A program made the position numbers and the translations under genes. A DNA stretch of 64,000 nt from JAGOVB01 sp964577365 (GTDB taxonomy: Bacteria > Patescibacteriota > Minisyncoccia > Phycocordibacterales > PALSA-1337). The stretch is taken from assembly GCA_964577365.1 (NCBI GenBank), contig CAZNYP010000001.1:1-64000 (forward strand), given 5' to 3'. Shown here in pieces: positions 15,120 to 27,000 of the stretch. Each line of letters starts with the position of its first letter. The first letter of the stretch is position 1. The notes below the pieces were generated by a model that saw nothing but the letters and a program-made list of their open reading frames with translations, was not told the DNA's origin and did not search any database.

Positions 15120-16247
15120 CTATTTCTCGTGCTGGAGGGCGATCTCGATCAATACATCAGCAATCTTTTCACTACTATCGAGTCGAGCAAAACTGCGTGC
15201 TTTTTGACCTAGTTCCTCCCGGAGTGATTTGTTTTCGAGAAGTGCGGTGATTTCTGAGACAAAAACATGAGTAGTGAGGTTGTGTTCCTCGATCACTTTA
15301 CATGCGCCATGTCGAGCATAGGCAAATGCATTTTTGGTCTGGTCGTGGCTGATTTGCTCAGAGATCGGGATGATGATGCTCGGCTTTCCCCATGCAGCGA
15401 TCTCAAATATAGTCGATCCAGCACGTGAGACAACGAGCTCGCTCCCTCCTGCTGAGAGGCGCATGGTGAGGTCGTTTAGATAGTCGATCGGTTTGTATCG
15501 TGCAGTGTGTGCATGTCCACTCAGGATCACTTCGGCGGTGCGAGTCACCTCTGCAAAATTTGCACGACCTGTCTGGTGTATGACCTGATATTTTTCCAAA
15601 AGGACCGGTAATGAATCAAGGACTACTTCGTTTATCGTCTTTGCTCCCTGTGAACCTCCGAGGACGAAGATGGTCGGTATATTTGGATCGAGACCGAGCT
15701 GCTCGAGCGCTTTGTCCGTCATAGGGTTTTTGATCTCGCGGCGGATCGGGTTCCCGGTGTAGGCTACCTTTGAACTATCAAAAAATTCTGCGGCGCTTGG
15801 GTATGAGACGGCGATGCGCTGTGCAAATTTGCCTGCCCACGCATTTACCTTTCCCGGACGACTGTCTGACTCGTGAATGACAACAGGGATACCGAGGATA
15901 CGTGCAGCGAGGAGTGCAGGGAAACTAGAGTATCCTCCCTTTCCAAAGACCACATCGGGATATATTTTCCACATATTGATGAGAGCGAGGATCACTCCTG
16001 TCCCTGTTTTGAAAAGGTCGGTGAAATTCAAAAAAGAAAAGTAGCGGCGCAGTTTCCCTGCTGGTACTTCGACGTATTTTATATCGTTGTCAAAAAGTGC
16101 ACGAGGATTGTACTTTGACGAATCCATGTACCAGAGATCTGGCTTTAAGATAGTTTTGTCATTTGCACGGTCATACAAAGATTCTGCAACTGCAATGAGT
16201 GGGTAAAAATGTCCGCCTGTTGATCCTCCTGTAAGTAGTATTTTCAT
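15120..16247 (-). CDS. murG: UDP-GlcNAc transferase MurG
   Basis: A 375-residue GT28 enzyme that adds GlcNAc to lipid I to make lipid II on the inner membrane face. Marks are the N-terminal GGSTGGHFYP loop, the second glycine loop VLGGSQGAKT and the nucleotide-sugar site VVSRAGSTIFEIAAWGKP. Length is normal. The ATG overlaps the ftsW stop (ATGA), so the pair is coupled: MurG makes the substrate that FtsW polymerises. Confidence 0.95.
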   Translation of the reverse strand: MKILLTGGSTGGHFYPLIAVAESLYDRANDKTILKPDLWYMDSSKYNPRALFDNDIKYVEVPAGKLRRYFSFLNFTDLFKTGTGVILALINMWKIYPDVVFGKGGYSSFPALLAARILGIPVVIHESDSRPGKVNAWAGKFAQRIAVSYPSAAEFFDSSKVAYTGNPIRREIKNPMTDKALEQLGLDPNIPTIFVLGGSQGAKTINEVVLDSLPVLLEKYQVIHQTGRANFAEVTRTAEVILSGHAHTARYKPIDYLNDLTMRLSAGGSELVVSRAGSTIFEIAAWGKPSIIIPISEQISHDQTKNAFAYARHGACKVIEEHNLTTHVFVSEITALLENKSLREELGQKARSFARLDSSEKIADVLIEIALQHEK

Positions 16248-17335
16248 TTTTCTTGATGTCGTGAAATCTGTGCGACGATACCGGCGGCTCCTAAAATGAT
16301 CGCTATAGCAGTTCCTCCTTTGCTCACAAAAAGCAAAGGCTGACCAGTCAGTGGGATCACACCGAGCATCGACGCGATGTTCATGAACGATTCTATGATG
16401 ACTAGTATACCAATACCGACGACCGTAAGTCTACTAAAGTTGTCAGGTGCCCGGTTTGCTATTTTAAATGTTCGTTGGAGGAAAAAGATGTATAGACAGA
16501 TCAAAATAATGGTCCCTACAAAGCCAAACTCTTCCGCAAGCACTGCAAAGATCGAGTCTCCAATAGGCTCTGGCAAATAGCTAAATTTCTGGACACTTTG
16601 GCCAAAACCCTTGCCCGTTATGCCTCCCGAGCCTATAGCTATGAGGGATTGCTGGATCTGGTACCCTGCCCCCTGAGGGTCGCTATTTGGGCTAAAATAG
16701 GTCAAAATACGCTGTTTTGCATAGGGTCGCACCATAATGATGACCGATAGGGCCAAAAGGGCTATAAAGCCCAGATAAATGAGGTGTCGAAACTTTGCTC
16801 CAGCGACAAAAAGCATGACCGCTCCTGTCGCTCCGATCACGACCAAGGTATCGGTATCTGACTGAGCGAGAAGCAAAATACCCACCACACCGACAATACA
16901 TAGGTACGGTAGGATGCCGTATTTAAAGCTTTCTATACGATTTTTGACCACAGATAGCCAACCGGCGAGGTATATGATAAAGCCGATTTTCAAAATCTCA
17001 GACGGCTGGACGGTAAAGAATCCGAAGTCGAGCCAGCGTGTCGCTCCCCCATGAGTCTGGGTGATATATGGAAAAAAGAGGAGGATGTTTACACACAACG
17101 CCAATGCAAATATGACGAGGGCGTGTTTGCGGATGAATTGGTACGGGACTTTTGAGGCGACAAAAAACGCAATACAGCCCAGCGCGAGACCGATAAACTG
17201 GTTGAGAATGACTGAGGTGGCCTGGGCTTCATTTTTGACGAGGAGTCCAAATGATGCAGAGAAAAAGATCACGAACCCAGCGATCGTCAAAAGTATGATC
17301 GAAGCGAGATAGTATTTATCGATTGATTTTTTCAT
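16244..17335 (-). CDS. ftsW: FtsW/RodA/SpoVE-family glycan polymerase
   Basis: A 363-residue SEDS protein with about ten membrane segments. Typical strings are GGATRWLDFG, QPSEILKIGFI and the periplasmic LPEPIGDSIFAVLAEEFGF. It polymerises lipid II together with a class B PBP. The placement with murG supports FtsW rather than RodA. The 5' end overlaps the carboxypeptidase gene by 20 nt. Confidence 0.93.
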   Translation of the reverse strand: MKKSIDKYYLASIILLTIAGFVIFFSASFGLLVKNEAQATSVILNQFIGLALGCIAFFVASKVPYQFIRKHALVIFALALCVNILLFFPYITQTHGGATRWLDFGFFTVQPSEILKIGFIIYLAGWLSVVKNRIESFKYGILPYLCIVGVVGILLLAQSDTDTLVVIGATGAVMLFVAGAKFRHLIYLGFIALLALSVIIMVRPYAKQRILTYFSPNSDPQGAGYQIQQSLIAIGSGGITGKGFGQSVQKFSYLPEPIGDSIFAVLAEEFGFVGTIILICLYIFFLQRTFKIANRAPDNFSRLTVVGIGILVIIESFMNIASMLGVIPLTGQPLLFVSKGGTAIAIILGAAGIVAQISRHQEK

Positions 17336-18035
17336 TGGTCCATTGAGCGAGTTTTGCCATATCCTCGAAGCGATTTTTCGAACCCAAAACGACGAGTGCG
17401 ATCAGAGAGTCACCACTCTCTACGAGTAGGGTCAGTGTCTGATTTGCTTTCGGTGTCTCCCCTGTTTTGCCTCCTATTATTTTAAACGCAATACGAGGAT
17501 CGACAAGTGATTTGTTCGTCGCTGTTGGTGTATAGGCGCGACCGATCATGAGGATTTCTTTGCCATGTTCGGTCTGGTAGAGCTCATACATCAGATGCGC
17601 AATGTCTTTTGCCGAAGAAAAATTTGGCCCCGGCGCATCTTTTCCTGATGGATTAAAAAACATGGTGTTTTTAAGCCCGATTTCTTTTGCAAAGCCATTC
17701 ATCATCGCGACTGTTGCGGGCGTCGCTACCTTTTCTGCAGCCTCGTTGCTCGACTCCACGAGCATCGGATAAAAGAGATCGCTCGATGTCGATACATATG
17801 CAGTGACGAGCTTTGTGATACTCGCAAGTGGGAGCTCCATATCAGGATTTTTAGAGAAAAGGACTGTTTCCTTTCCGTCTTTAAACTGCAAAATAATAGA
17901 TGACGAAGCAGTGATGATAGGATCAGCCAGAGTTTCTTTTACAATAGGTTCTTCTTTCTTATCTTTGAAAAATACAGAAAAACCGACAAGCAAAATGAGA
18001 ATAGCAATAAATGTAAAAAATATGCTTTTATTCAT
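17316..18035 (-). CDS. D-alanyl-D-alanine carboxypeptidase (S11 family)
   Basis: A 239-residue penicillin-binding protein that trims the terminal D-Ala of stem peptides. It has an N-terminal membrane anchor (IFFTFIAILILLVGFSVFF) and all three S11 motifs: SITK (SxxK), SSN (SxN) and GGKTGETP (KTG). It is much shorter than DacA (about 380-400), lacking the C-terminal beta domain. It overlaps scpB by 8 nt and ftsW by 20 nt, inside a wall and chromosome operon. Confidence 0.9.
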   Translation of the reverse strand: MNKSIFFTFIAILILLVGFSVFFKDKKEEPIVKETLADPIITASSSIILQFKDGKETVLFSKNPDMELPLASITKLVTAYVSTSSDLFYPMLVESSNEAAEKVATPATVAMMNGFAKEIGLKNTMFFNPSGKDAPGPNFSSAKDIAHLMYELYQTEHGKEILMIGRAYTPTATNKSLVDPRIAFKIIGGKTGETPKANQTLTLLVESGDSLIALVVLGSKNRFEDMAKLAQWTNEKINR

Positions 18036-18537
18036 GTGGTATGAGCGCCTTTTCTATCTCGAGCTTTATCTCGCTTATGTTTGGGAGGTCAGAAATAGAT
18101 TTTATACCGAGGTGAGCGAGGAGGTCGACGGTCGGTCGATAGACATTATTTTCCTTTACCACGAGTCCACGAATAGAGAGATTTCTCAGGATAAATGCAG
18201 AATTTACTCCACGGATATAGTCTATATCGGCGCGAGTGACAGGACCTTTGTACAAAATGATCGAGAGTGTTTCGAGGCCGGCCTTGCCGAGGTCTTTTAC
18301 CAACTCTTCTTTTGTGAGTGACTCGATGAGGGTGCTCACTCCAGGTGCTGTAGTCAGGGCGTATTCGTTTTCCCAAGAAATGAGTGAGACTCCCCTCCCC
18401 TCTAGATTTTTCTCGAGATCCTTTAGTGCAGACGAAACCTCCTCCTCGTCTTCATCGAGGATTTCAGCCAACTTTTTGACGGTAAGTGGCTCGGCTTTCC
18501 AAAAAAGCACTGCTTCTATGCGTGATTCGAGTGTCAT
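18028..18537 (-). CDS. scpB: Segregation and condensation protein B
   Basis: A 169-residue ScpB, the winged-helix partner of ScpA in the SMC condensin. The opening RIEAVLFWKAEPLTVKKLAEIL and the LSIILYKGPVTRADIDYIRGVNS stretch fit the family. A TATAAT box lies 8 nt before the ATG, so it may also have its own leaderless transcript within the operon. smc itself lies elsewhere in this window, at its right end. Confidence 0.93.
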   Translation of the reverse strand: MTLESRIEAVLFWKAEPLTVKKLAEILDEDEEEVSSALKDLEKNLEGRGVSLISWENEYALTTAPGVSTLIESLTKEELVKDLGKAGLETLSIILYKGPVTRADIDYIRGVNSAFILRNLSIRGLVVKENNVYRPTVDLLAHLGIKSISDLPNISEIKLEIEKALIPHE

Positions 18538-18539
18538 TG

Positions 18540-19259
18540 CTAACTATTATACCGTGGAATTCCAATATTGTTAGACTCAATGTGGATGTCTGTAAAAGTC
18601 CCCTGTTGCTCGGCATGGAGAGCACCGTTTTTCACCAGTTCGAGAAGTGCTAAAAATCCTACGATCACCTCGACTCGCTCCTTTGTATGAGTAAATTCTC
18701 GAAAACTCATTCTGAGACTACTTTGGACGCGCTGTGAAAGATTGTCGATCATGTCTTCGAGACTCATCACCTTCTTTACTGTTACTTCGGGTAGCTTTTC
18801 TTTTTTAGGAATCGACTTTAAGAGTGATGAAAGTGAGTCGTGCAAGTTTTCCACAGTCATGCTTTTGTCAGGAGAAAAAACTGGGTCGATGATCTTTGGT
18901 CTGTTTCTGAAAAATAAAACCTTTTTTCCAAATGTGTTGCGTACATGCACGCTCGCACGTTTAAATATCTCAAACAATGTCAGTCGAGTCTGTAGATCAG
19001 AGATGTCTTTTTCCTCATCCTGTGTGAGTGAGAGCGCAGGAAGAAGCGATTTTGATTTTATGAGGAGAAGTGTCGAGGCAATGAGGATAAAACTCGCTAC
19101 ATCACTCATCGAAAACGTATTTTTCTGGATGTGTGCGATATAGTCATCGGTCACTTTGGAGAGTGAAATATCATTCACAAACAATTTTCGCTTTTCTATC
19201 AGTGTGAGGAGGAGGTCGAGAGGGCCTTCAAATTGTTCGTGTTTGATGACAAATGACAT
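18540..19259 (-). CDS. scpA: Segregation and condensation protein A
   Basis: A 239-residue kleisin that bridges the SMC heads. The family start FEGPLDLLLTLIEKRKLFVNDISLSKVTDDY is intact, followed by a variable middle and the C-terminal winged helix (VIVGFLALLELVKNG). The gap to the trpS stop is 1 nt. Confidence 0.93.
   Translation of the reverse strand: MSFVIKHEQFEGPLDLLLTLIEKRKLFVNDISLSKVTDDYIAHIQKNTFSMSDVASFILIASTLLLIKSKSLLPALSLTQDEEKDISDLQTRLTLFEIFKRASVHVRNTFGKKVLFFRNRPKIIDPVFSPDKSMTVENLHDSLSSLLKSIPKKEKLPEVTVKKVMSLEDMIDNLSQRVQSSLRMSFREFTHTKERVEVIVGFLALLELVKNGALHAEQQGTFTDIHIESNNIGIPRYNS
18546..18551 (-). promoter_or_regulatory. -10 box for scpB (leaderless)
   Basis: TATAAT ends 8 nt before the scpB ATG and overlaps the 3' end of scpA. 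Confidence 0.4.
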
Positions 19260-19260
19260 G

Positions 19261-20165
19261 TTATTTGATGACGCCGATGGCCTTTTTTACTATCTCTAGT
19301 TTTTTGTCGGCTCTCTCGCGGGCTTTGATTTTTCCTTTTTCAAGGATGCCGTCGATGTTGACCTTTTCTCGTTTTTCACGGAGGGGCTTTATAAAGGCCT
19401 CTATGTCCTCGATCAGTTTTTCTTTGAGGACTTTGTATTTGCCTTTGTGTTCTTCATAAAAAGCGTCAACATTTCCAAAGAGCTTGTGGATCTCGTACAC
19501 ATTTTTCGGTATATCCCCTCCTGAGTCAGTGACGATAGACATCACTGCTTTTTGAATTTCTTCATAACTTGCGAAAAGTGGGATGGTGTTTTTGTAGCTC
19601 TTTGACATCTTGCGACCATCGGTACCTGGGACAACCGCCACGTCTTTTATGATGAGTTCTTCGGGAAGCTTGAACGTATCGCCAAATGTGCCGTTGAACT
19701 TTTGTGCAGTATCGCGAGTGATTTCGATATGCTGTTTTTGATCCTGACCTACGGGCACGATGTCAGTATCGTAGAGTAAAATATCTGCTGCCATGAGCAT
19801 CGGATAGTTGAACGTCCCCACACTCACATCTCCGTCTTTGTCTTTGTATGCATGCGCACGCATGAGGTATGGGACGGTAGTGATCGTATCAAAAATCCAC
19901 GCGAGTTCTGTGTGCGCTGAAATATCTGACTGTTTAAATATGGTTACTTTTTCTGGCCGAGCGCGATATAGTCCTTGAGCATCTCCTCTGTCTGAGAAAG
20001 CATCTCGTCTTTGTTTTGGATAAAGTTGAGCGCATGATAGTCGGCGATCATTACGAACATCTCGTAGTCATGTTGTAGATCCACCCATTGTCTCATCGCG
20101 CCAAAATAGTTCCCGATATGTGGACGACCGGTAGGCTTTACTCCTGATAGCAGTATTTTTTTCAT
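19261..20165 (-). CDS. trpS: Tryptophanyl-tRNA synthetase, frameshifted
   Basis: TrpRS charges tRNA-Trp. The first part (ATG at 20165) holds the HIGH motif in GVKPTGRPHIGNYFGA and stops with UAA at 19944-19946. The second part, in the -1 frame, begins VTIFKQSDISAHTELAW directly after that stop and carries the KMSKS motif in GRKMSKSYKN. At the break the message reads CAG AAA AAG UAA, so a 1-nt loss in an A run, or -1 slippage on G-AAA-AAG, restores one protein of about 300 residues, a little shorter than usual TrpRS. As the only visible trpS it is probably functional. Confidence 0.85.
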
Positions 20166-20172
20166 TGACTCT

Positions 20173-20178
20173 ATTATA
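20173..20178 (-). promoter_or_regulatory. -10 box for trpS (leaderless)
   Basis: TATAAT ends 7 nt before the trpS ATG. It overlaps the last codons of dnaJ. Confidence 0.5.
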
Positions 20179-21019
20179 TACCCTCTTTCTTCAATTCTTC
20201 AACTAGCCTTGCAGCATTTTTTGAGAGTTTTCGTGGAATATCAACGAAAACAACGACATACATATCCCCACGCTTGCCACTCTCATGTGGTATCCCTTTG
20301 CCTTTTACACGGAGCATTTCACCGTGAGTGACACCTGCAGGGATCTTTATATCGAGCGGTCCATCGAGTGACTCTACCTTTATCTCAGCACCGAGGAGCG
20401 CCTGAGTAAGTTTTATTTTTACCTCGCTTATGACATTGAATCCTTCGCGGCGGAGATGTTTGTCTGCTGCTACCCAGATGCGGACGATGAGATCTCCGGG
20501 ACCTGCTTCCCCCTGCTCGCCTTTTCCAGATACGCGGAGCCCCTCACCGTTTTGTATACCCGGCGGAATCTTTACCGTAAATTTTTCTTTGCCGTTTGAG
20601 ACTTCGCGCTCGAGACCAAATGCGGCCTCTTTAAAAGAAAGCTCGATATCGAGTGTGATATTTTTTCCACGTCGGGGACGACGTCCTGCACCCCCAAAAA
20701 ACTCGCCAAATATATCGCCGAGGTCGAACTCGAACTGCTGCCCGTTTTGAGTGAACTGAGAAAAGTCGAAACCTCCAAAGCCCTGGCCCTGATTGAACCC
20801 GCCAAACTGTGGACCGTCTGAACCAAAGGTGTCGTACTGCTTGCGTTTTTGCGCATCAGATAGGACGGTATAGGCTTCGTTCACCTCTTTGAACTTTGTA
20901 TCGTCCCCTTTGTTTTTGTCGGGGTGATACTGGTGCGCGAGCTTGCGGAAGGCCTTTTTTATGTCCTCCTGAGACGCGTTTTTATCTACGCCAAGTATTT
21001 TATAGTAGTCTTTTGACAT
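20174..21019 (-). CDS. dnaJ: DnaJ-like co-chaperone without zinc finger
   Basis: A 281-residue J-domain protein that stimulates DnaK ATPase. J domain 1-65 with HPD at about 33-35, a Gly/Phe-rich linker (about 70-115), then two beta domains of DnaJ C-terminal type. The cysteine-rich zinc-finger block is absent, so it is a class B (CbpA-like) protein. It has TTCTGGTATAGT 7 nt before the ATG, so a leaderless start is likely. dnaK is 17 kb away on the same strand. Confidence 0.9.
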   Translation of the reverse strand: MSKDYYKILGVDKNASQEDIKKAFRKLAHQYHPDKNKGDDTKFKEVNEAYTVLSDAQKRKQYDTFGSDGPQFGGFNQGQGFGGFDFSQFTQNGQQFEFDLGDIFGEFFGGAGRRPRRGKNITLDIELSFKEAAFGLEREVSNGKEKFTVKIPPGIQNGEGLRVSGKGEQGEAGPGDLIVRIWVAADKHLRREGFNVISEVKIKLTQALLGAEIKVESLDGPLDIKIPAGVTHGEMLRVKGKGIPHESGKRGDMYVVVFVDIPRKLSKNAARLVEELKKEGI

Positions 21020-21026
21020 GCATGGA

Positions 21027-21032
21027 ACTATA
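21027..21032 (-). promoter_or_regulatory. -10 box for dnaJ (leaderless)
   Basis: TATAGT preceded by TGG, ending 7 nt before the ATG; same string as the infB promoter. Confidence 0.5.
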
Positions 21033-21040
21033 CCAGAACA

Positions 21041-24000
21041 CTAGAATCCTGTCACGGTTACCTCTACTACCCCGTTTACATTTGGACCGACGATACACTG
21101 TGGTGCTTTACACTCTACACCGTTTCTGAGGATCTTTGGATTTTTTGCGGTGACTCCGTAGAATGTGATAACGGCTGGCTTGTTGAGCTCGGGTACTACA
21201 TTGCTCTTTATTTCAACGCGCTTCTCAGAGATGATCACGTTTGTATCGAGGTCGACTTGCTCAGTATTTCTATATATGTCAACAGGTTGTGTGTACTTTA
21301 CTTTGGCAACATCCTGTTTTCCGAGTTCCAGGTTGGTCACATTTCTCGATGCGGTATCGAACGTCGGTTTAATGTTGAATGCACTCACCTTTGGTTTGAT
21401 ACATCCAGATGCATTTACGAGTGATCGGAAGAGGATAGGAGTTCCTGGACAGAGATCGTTTCCATCTGAAACACCGTCTAGATCAGTATCGAGCACAATT
21501 GGCGATCCGACTGATGTCGCAGGTATAGTGACTGATATCTCAGCAGGAGCACTTGTGAGTTTTCCATCAGAAGCGGTATAAGTGAATTTGTCGACGGTGA
21601 GAGTTGTAGGACGAGGCGTTTTTACTGTGTAGGTGTACTTTTTATCGGGTGTCTGTGTGATTATTCCGTAGGTCGGTATGCTCACGGTATAGGTGACAGG
21701 ATCCGCCTCTTTGTCGTTTGCGACAAGATTGAGTACCGCTACACCACTTGTATTTACTGTAGCATTTGTGATTGCTGCAACCGGTGCGGTGTTTATCTTT
21801 GTAAATGTAGCAGTCACAGTTTTTGCAGTATTCATAGGTACAGAACAAGTTCCAACCCCAGTACATGCTGACCAGCCACTAAATGTATATCCTGCTGCCG
21901 GTGTGGCAGTGAGTACTGCATTTGTATCTTTTGCAAAGTCACCCTGACAGTCACCTCCACAGGCGATGCCTGGAGCGGTCACTGTCCCGTTTCCGACTTT
22001 GGCAACCGTGAGGGTAAACATGGCTGGAGGTGTAATAGTATAGTTTATAGTGACTTTCGATGCAGCACTGGTGAGTTTTCCGTCACTTGCGTAGTAGTTG
22101 AAGGTATCGGTAAATGGAGTAGTAGGAATTGGTGCAGTGATAGTGTACGTGTATTTTCCATCAGGGTTTCTAACGAGGCTACCCTTTGTCGGTGTACCAG
22201 GTGTAAAGGTGAGTGAGTCACTTTCTGGGTCGGTACCATTCAAAGTGACGAGCGCGGTAGTGCCTGGAGAAGGGATGGTAAATGTAAGATCATATGTAGT
22301 CGGCGCGGTATTTGTACGGACGAATGTAGCTGTTACATCCCTGTTTCCATTCATGGTGAGTGTACATGCGGCTGTACCAGTACATGCGCCTGACCAACCT
22401 GTAAATGTATATCCAGCAAGAGGGGCTGCGTTTAGAGTGACTGTCGTTCCATAATTGAATACATTTTGGCATGTAGCTCCACAAGATATTGTTCCACCGC
22501 TCACAGTTCCATTTCCGACTCTGGTCACGTTTACTGAGTAGGTGATTGGATTAAATGTTGCGTTGACAGTTTTTGCTGCATTCATAGTTACATTACATGC
22601 TCCAGTTCCGGTACATGCGCCTGACCAGTTTGCAAAAGTATTTCCGGTTGTTGGTGTCGCAGAGAGGGTGATGATTGTTCCACTATCTACAGTCTCACTA
22701 CAATCACCTCCACAATTTATCCCCGCGCCTGTGACACTACCGTTTCCTGATCTCGCAACGGTCAATGTAAATGTATCTACCGGTGGAGGGGGCAAGGTGC
22801 CACCATTTGGACGACTTCCACGAATTTTGTAGACATTGAAGTTCACACGTTTTGCGGCATTCACGAGTTCTGGATATATACGATCAGTTTCTGAAATGAA
22901 TCCAGTGAGGTTGTTTTCTGACCAGACTGAACCGAGGAGGGGCTGGTCGTATATGTCATGATAGCTGTAGCCGATAACCTGAGGCTTTGTCAAAAGGTCT
23001 CGTGCGTAGTCCTCAAACGCCTCACCTTGCGCTGCATCATTCACTGTCTGTGTGCGAGATGCCGAAGCAGATCCACGACTCGGTGAGTCAAAGTAGAATT
23101 CAGTAACAAGAATAGGTCGATCTTTTGCAAGGAGGTAGTCCCAGTCTGCCTTTTCGTTGGCCGTTGTGTAGTTGTAGTAGTTTATGGTGATGATGTCGCA
23201 AAGTACCGCACATGAGTCGATCACCTCTTTTGGCGTACGGTAGAATCCAGCGAATCTCGCTCCAGCGAGCAGGTGCCCCTCGCCTGCATGAGTGCGGATG
23301 GCAGTCTTCATCAGGGTAAAATATTTGTCAGCAAACTTTCGTAACAAATATGAAAGATCTGCTTGCGCTCCTCCGGTAACTGTTCCCATAGTCACAGCGT
23401 TTGCCTGGAAGGCTTCCCAAGAATTTATTCCCGGAGGCATTGACGCACCCCATGCAGTCTTCATCGAATCAAAGTTATCCCCGTATTTTTGCTTGAGCAA
23501 ATTTGTAAATGCAACTTTTGAAGGTGAGCTACTTCCCCTGCCGAGTACATTGAGTACGATGTTGTATCTGACCTTGAGATCATTATCTTGCCCTTGACCC
23601 CACCAGATTTCGTTGTCAGGCGCAGTACCTATTGCGTATGGATCATCCTTTATCTTTAGTGTAGTTCCTGGATAGACACGGCTGTATGTTGTACTCATTA
23701 CGCTGTTTACTACAGTTTCAAATGCTGGGTCAAATACATCAGGAGTTCGGTTGTCTATGATACTCTGGAAACCACGCTCCCCCTTCATGTTGAACTGAGT
23801 AATAAATGAAATATCACGTACACCGCTATTCCAGCCAGCTCCATTTTTTGCAAATCGATCTGTGATAGAGTTGAATCCCCATTCACGAAGCCGATTTTGC
23901 TGATTGAGTCTCCATCGTTCGACGATATTACCAAAGGTAGAGGTCGGCGTAGCGTATTTTCTAATGATGTTTGCTGTGTATGCTGACCAGGTGGTTCCAC

Positions 24001-27000
24001 CGCAGAACAGTGGAGTTTTACCGTAGCATGGCCTATTGTCTGCAAAGGCATTGTTAAGAAGGCCCGATCTGTCGAGATTTACATATGCACCACGCTTTGT
24101 GCTACCTTCATCACCGATGTATCCAGGTGTCAGTGTATAGTCGACTTGGGTAACTGCAGTGAGATAGGTCAGGTTTCCAAGAGGGTTTACTAGCCACCAC
24201 TTGCCGTCTACTTTTGTAGTTTTAAATTTACCACTTGCACCATAGCCGGTTGCGGTCTTGTCACCTCCGTACATATCCCAGATGCTTGGTTGTGGAACAA
24301 GTGTCGTACGTTCTGTTGCTGCGTCTGCACGAAGCTGTGCATCAGATGTGATTTTCTCTGGGAAATTTACCCAGTTGTTCTGCCCATATTTGTCAATATA
24401 GTTTTTCAAGTACTGTGGGGCGTAACTGATACTCATTGCTTTCATCGAGTACACTCTAAACTCAGCATCTTTTGGCATGTCCTCTACATAGACTCTCAAC
24501 ATTCCGATTTTTGATTTGTCGGGAGTACCATTTATGTATAGCTGTCTGGTAATCGCCTGTCGGGGACTCATCGGACAGTCATCTGTACCGGTTACGTCGT
24601 TGCAGTGAGTAACGTCATTTGAAAGAGGTACGAGAATGTGTCGCTGGCCACTATTTGCTGGGAGGGTATAGTATCCCTGGTAACCTCGGTTAAATACATT
24701 GAACTCGTTTACTTGAACAGTCAGTTTTACTGGCACATTTGCTGTATTTTCAGCGAGAACAGTGACTGCGTTGAATGCAGAAAGGTTTAGATCACCAACT
24801 GTATTTATTCGGTACTCCGCTCTTTTTGATTCAACATCATTTTTCTTGAGAGATATTGGGAAAGGTCCAGATGTAGTTGTGGTTGAAAGGAATTTTGTAT
24901 TTTTAAAGTCTATTATAAACTGATTCGGCTGTAATACTTGAGAAGCTAGGACTCCAGCAAAAATATCTGGCGATGTTCCAGCAGGAACATTTGCTTCGAT
25001 CACTGTCACTCCGTCGTCTGTCGGGCCATTTAGTACAGGAGCTGCGAGCGGAGAGGATTCAAATGACAATCCAGAAAGGATTTTATTTTCGCTCACTGAC
25101 CTCGATGCATCACGGACGGTAGCACTCAATGTAAACGACTTTCCAGACAGGGCGATATTTGTCGCCGGAGTAATCCAGTCGTATGTTCGAGTCGTGGTCC
25201 CATTTACGATGTCAAAAGCGATAGGTACTTCGACTAAGAATTTTCCAGTAGGATCTTTCATTTCAAAAACCACCTCGGCTCTCGTATCACCTTTTGCTTT
25301 CAAGAACGTGACCCATGCCTGGTTTAGGACGAAAGAAGCGGACGCTTTGACTGTATCGCCGAGTCTGTATGCAGTCTTGTCTGACGTGACAATTAGACTC
25401 GATACAAGCTTTGTTGTAGGAGCACTTGCCTCTAATGGCAATCCCCTACTTTTATCTACTCCAGTTACTACGTTGTCTTTAAACACGATACTCGCCACAT
25501 TTGCAGTATCTGGACTAGTATTGTTATATGAATATGTATTTGTCGCTCCAACTTTTTTTGTAAATGTATTTCCAGTAATATTGAGAGCTGCTACCTTTAC
25601 CCCACCCTGAATCAAAATACCAGATCCATTCGTCTCAATATCTTTAAATATATTATTTATGATATTGACACGCCCGGCAGTCCCGCGACTCGCATATATA
25701 GGGGCATTTCCTTGATTTGCAGCAACGTTGTTTCCGATAAACACACCGTCTCTAAATGTGACATTGTCGATAGTTCCACCAAATCTGACTGAATCAAGTG
25801 AACCACCCAAGACAGTTTGGCCTGTTTGTCTGTACTTTATCGTACAGTCCTGACACCCTGAAATGTAAAATGGTCGATAGTTTCCTTTTAGACTTCTAAA
25901 ATTTATGTCGAGGTCTATATCAATATTCTTACCGGTATCGATACTCAAACCATATGGGGTTATCCCATCATGGACCCCGTCTACTGTAGATACATTGATA
26001 TCTGCCTCAACTGAGATATCCTGAATACGAGTATTGTCTGGCTGTTGTGATACAGCTACGACCGAACCTCCTGTGCCAGTCCCAAGCGCGGTTAACACTA
26101 GGGTTGGTGCTGTCTGGCATCCATCGCCAACGGAGAATTCATTATTTATATTTGCTGGCTTAACTGATGTAATAACACCATTTGTAACCACGACATCTGC
26201 AGCTGGCTGGAGTGTGCATGCACCACCGGTAGTCGGAACATTCTTAAATGTACCGTTGTTGTAGCGGGAGCCCCCGTTTACAATGCGGTATTTAAAGACC
26301 ATGTCAGGCTCCTGCTGATCGAGTATCGATATACCGATACCATGTGTCTGGGCACAGTTACCCTTTAATCCAGTTACTTTTACTCCTTTGATTTTTCGGC
26401 GATTTACTCCTCCTACATCGATATAGTCTTGGCCGTAGTATGCATTGAAGCATCTTGCCATAACAGAGTCTACGGTAACATTTCGGATAGTCACATTGGT
26501 AATACCCTCATCTTCACCGACAAAGCTCATTCCTTTAAATTCTTGGCCAAGAGCGATCGCATCATCACCAGATTTTATCTCACCACCCTCTATCAAAATA
26601 TTGTCACCACACACTACGTGTATACCGTCTTGGCGAGTGTAGGTGCCCCCATAGAGTTTGTTGTTTCGAATGATCATGTTTCGACCACAGAAACTGGTAG
26701 ACCACGATGCGTTTCGAGGGTTATTTATAATAGTATTGTTTTCAAAGACAAGGTTGCGTGTATCAGCGAACTGAACAAGGTTTGGAGTGGCTATTTTGCC
26801 ATTGCTATCAAAGGTGCACCCACGGATTGTGATGTTGTCATAGTTTCCGTAATAATTGAGTGGAGACTGACCCTGCACTCCGTTATTCATACGGATAGTC
26901 TGGATAATCGATCGATTCGTCATTCCATTTCCATCATTCCTCTTTTTAAATACAGTTTTATTACACTCGTAGATCACCTCCTCTTTTATACGAAGCTGAT

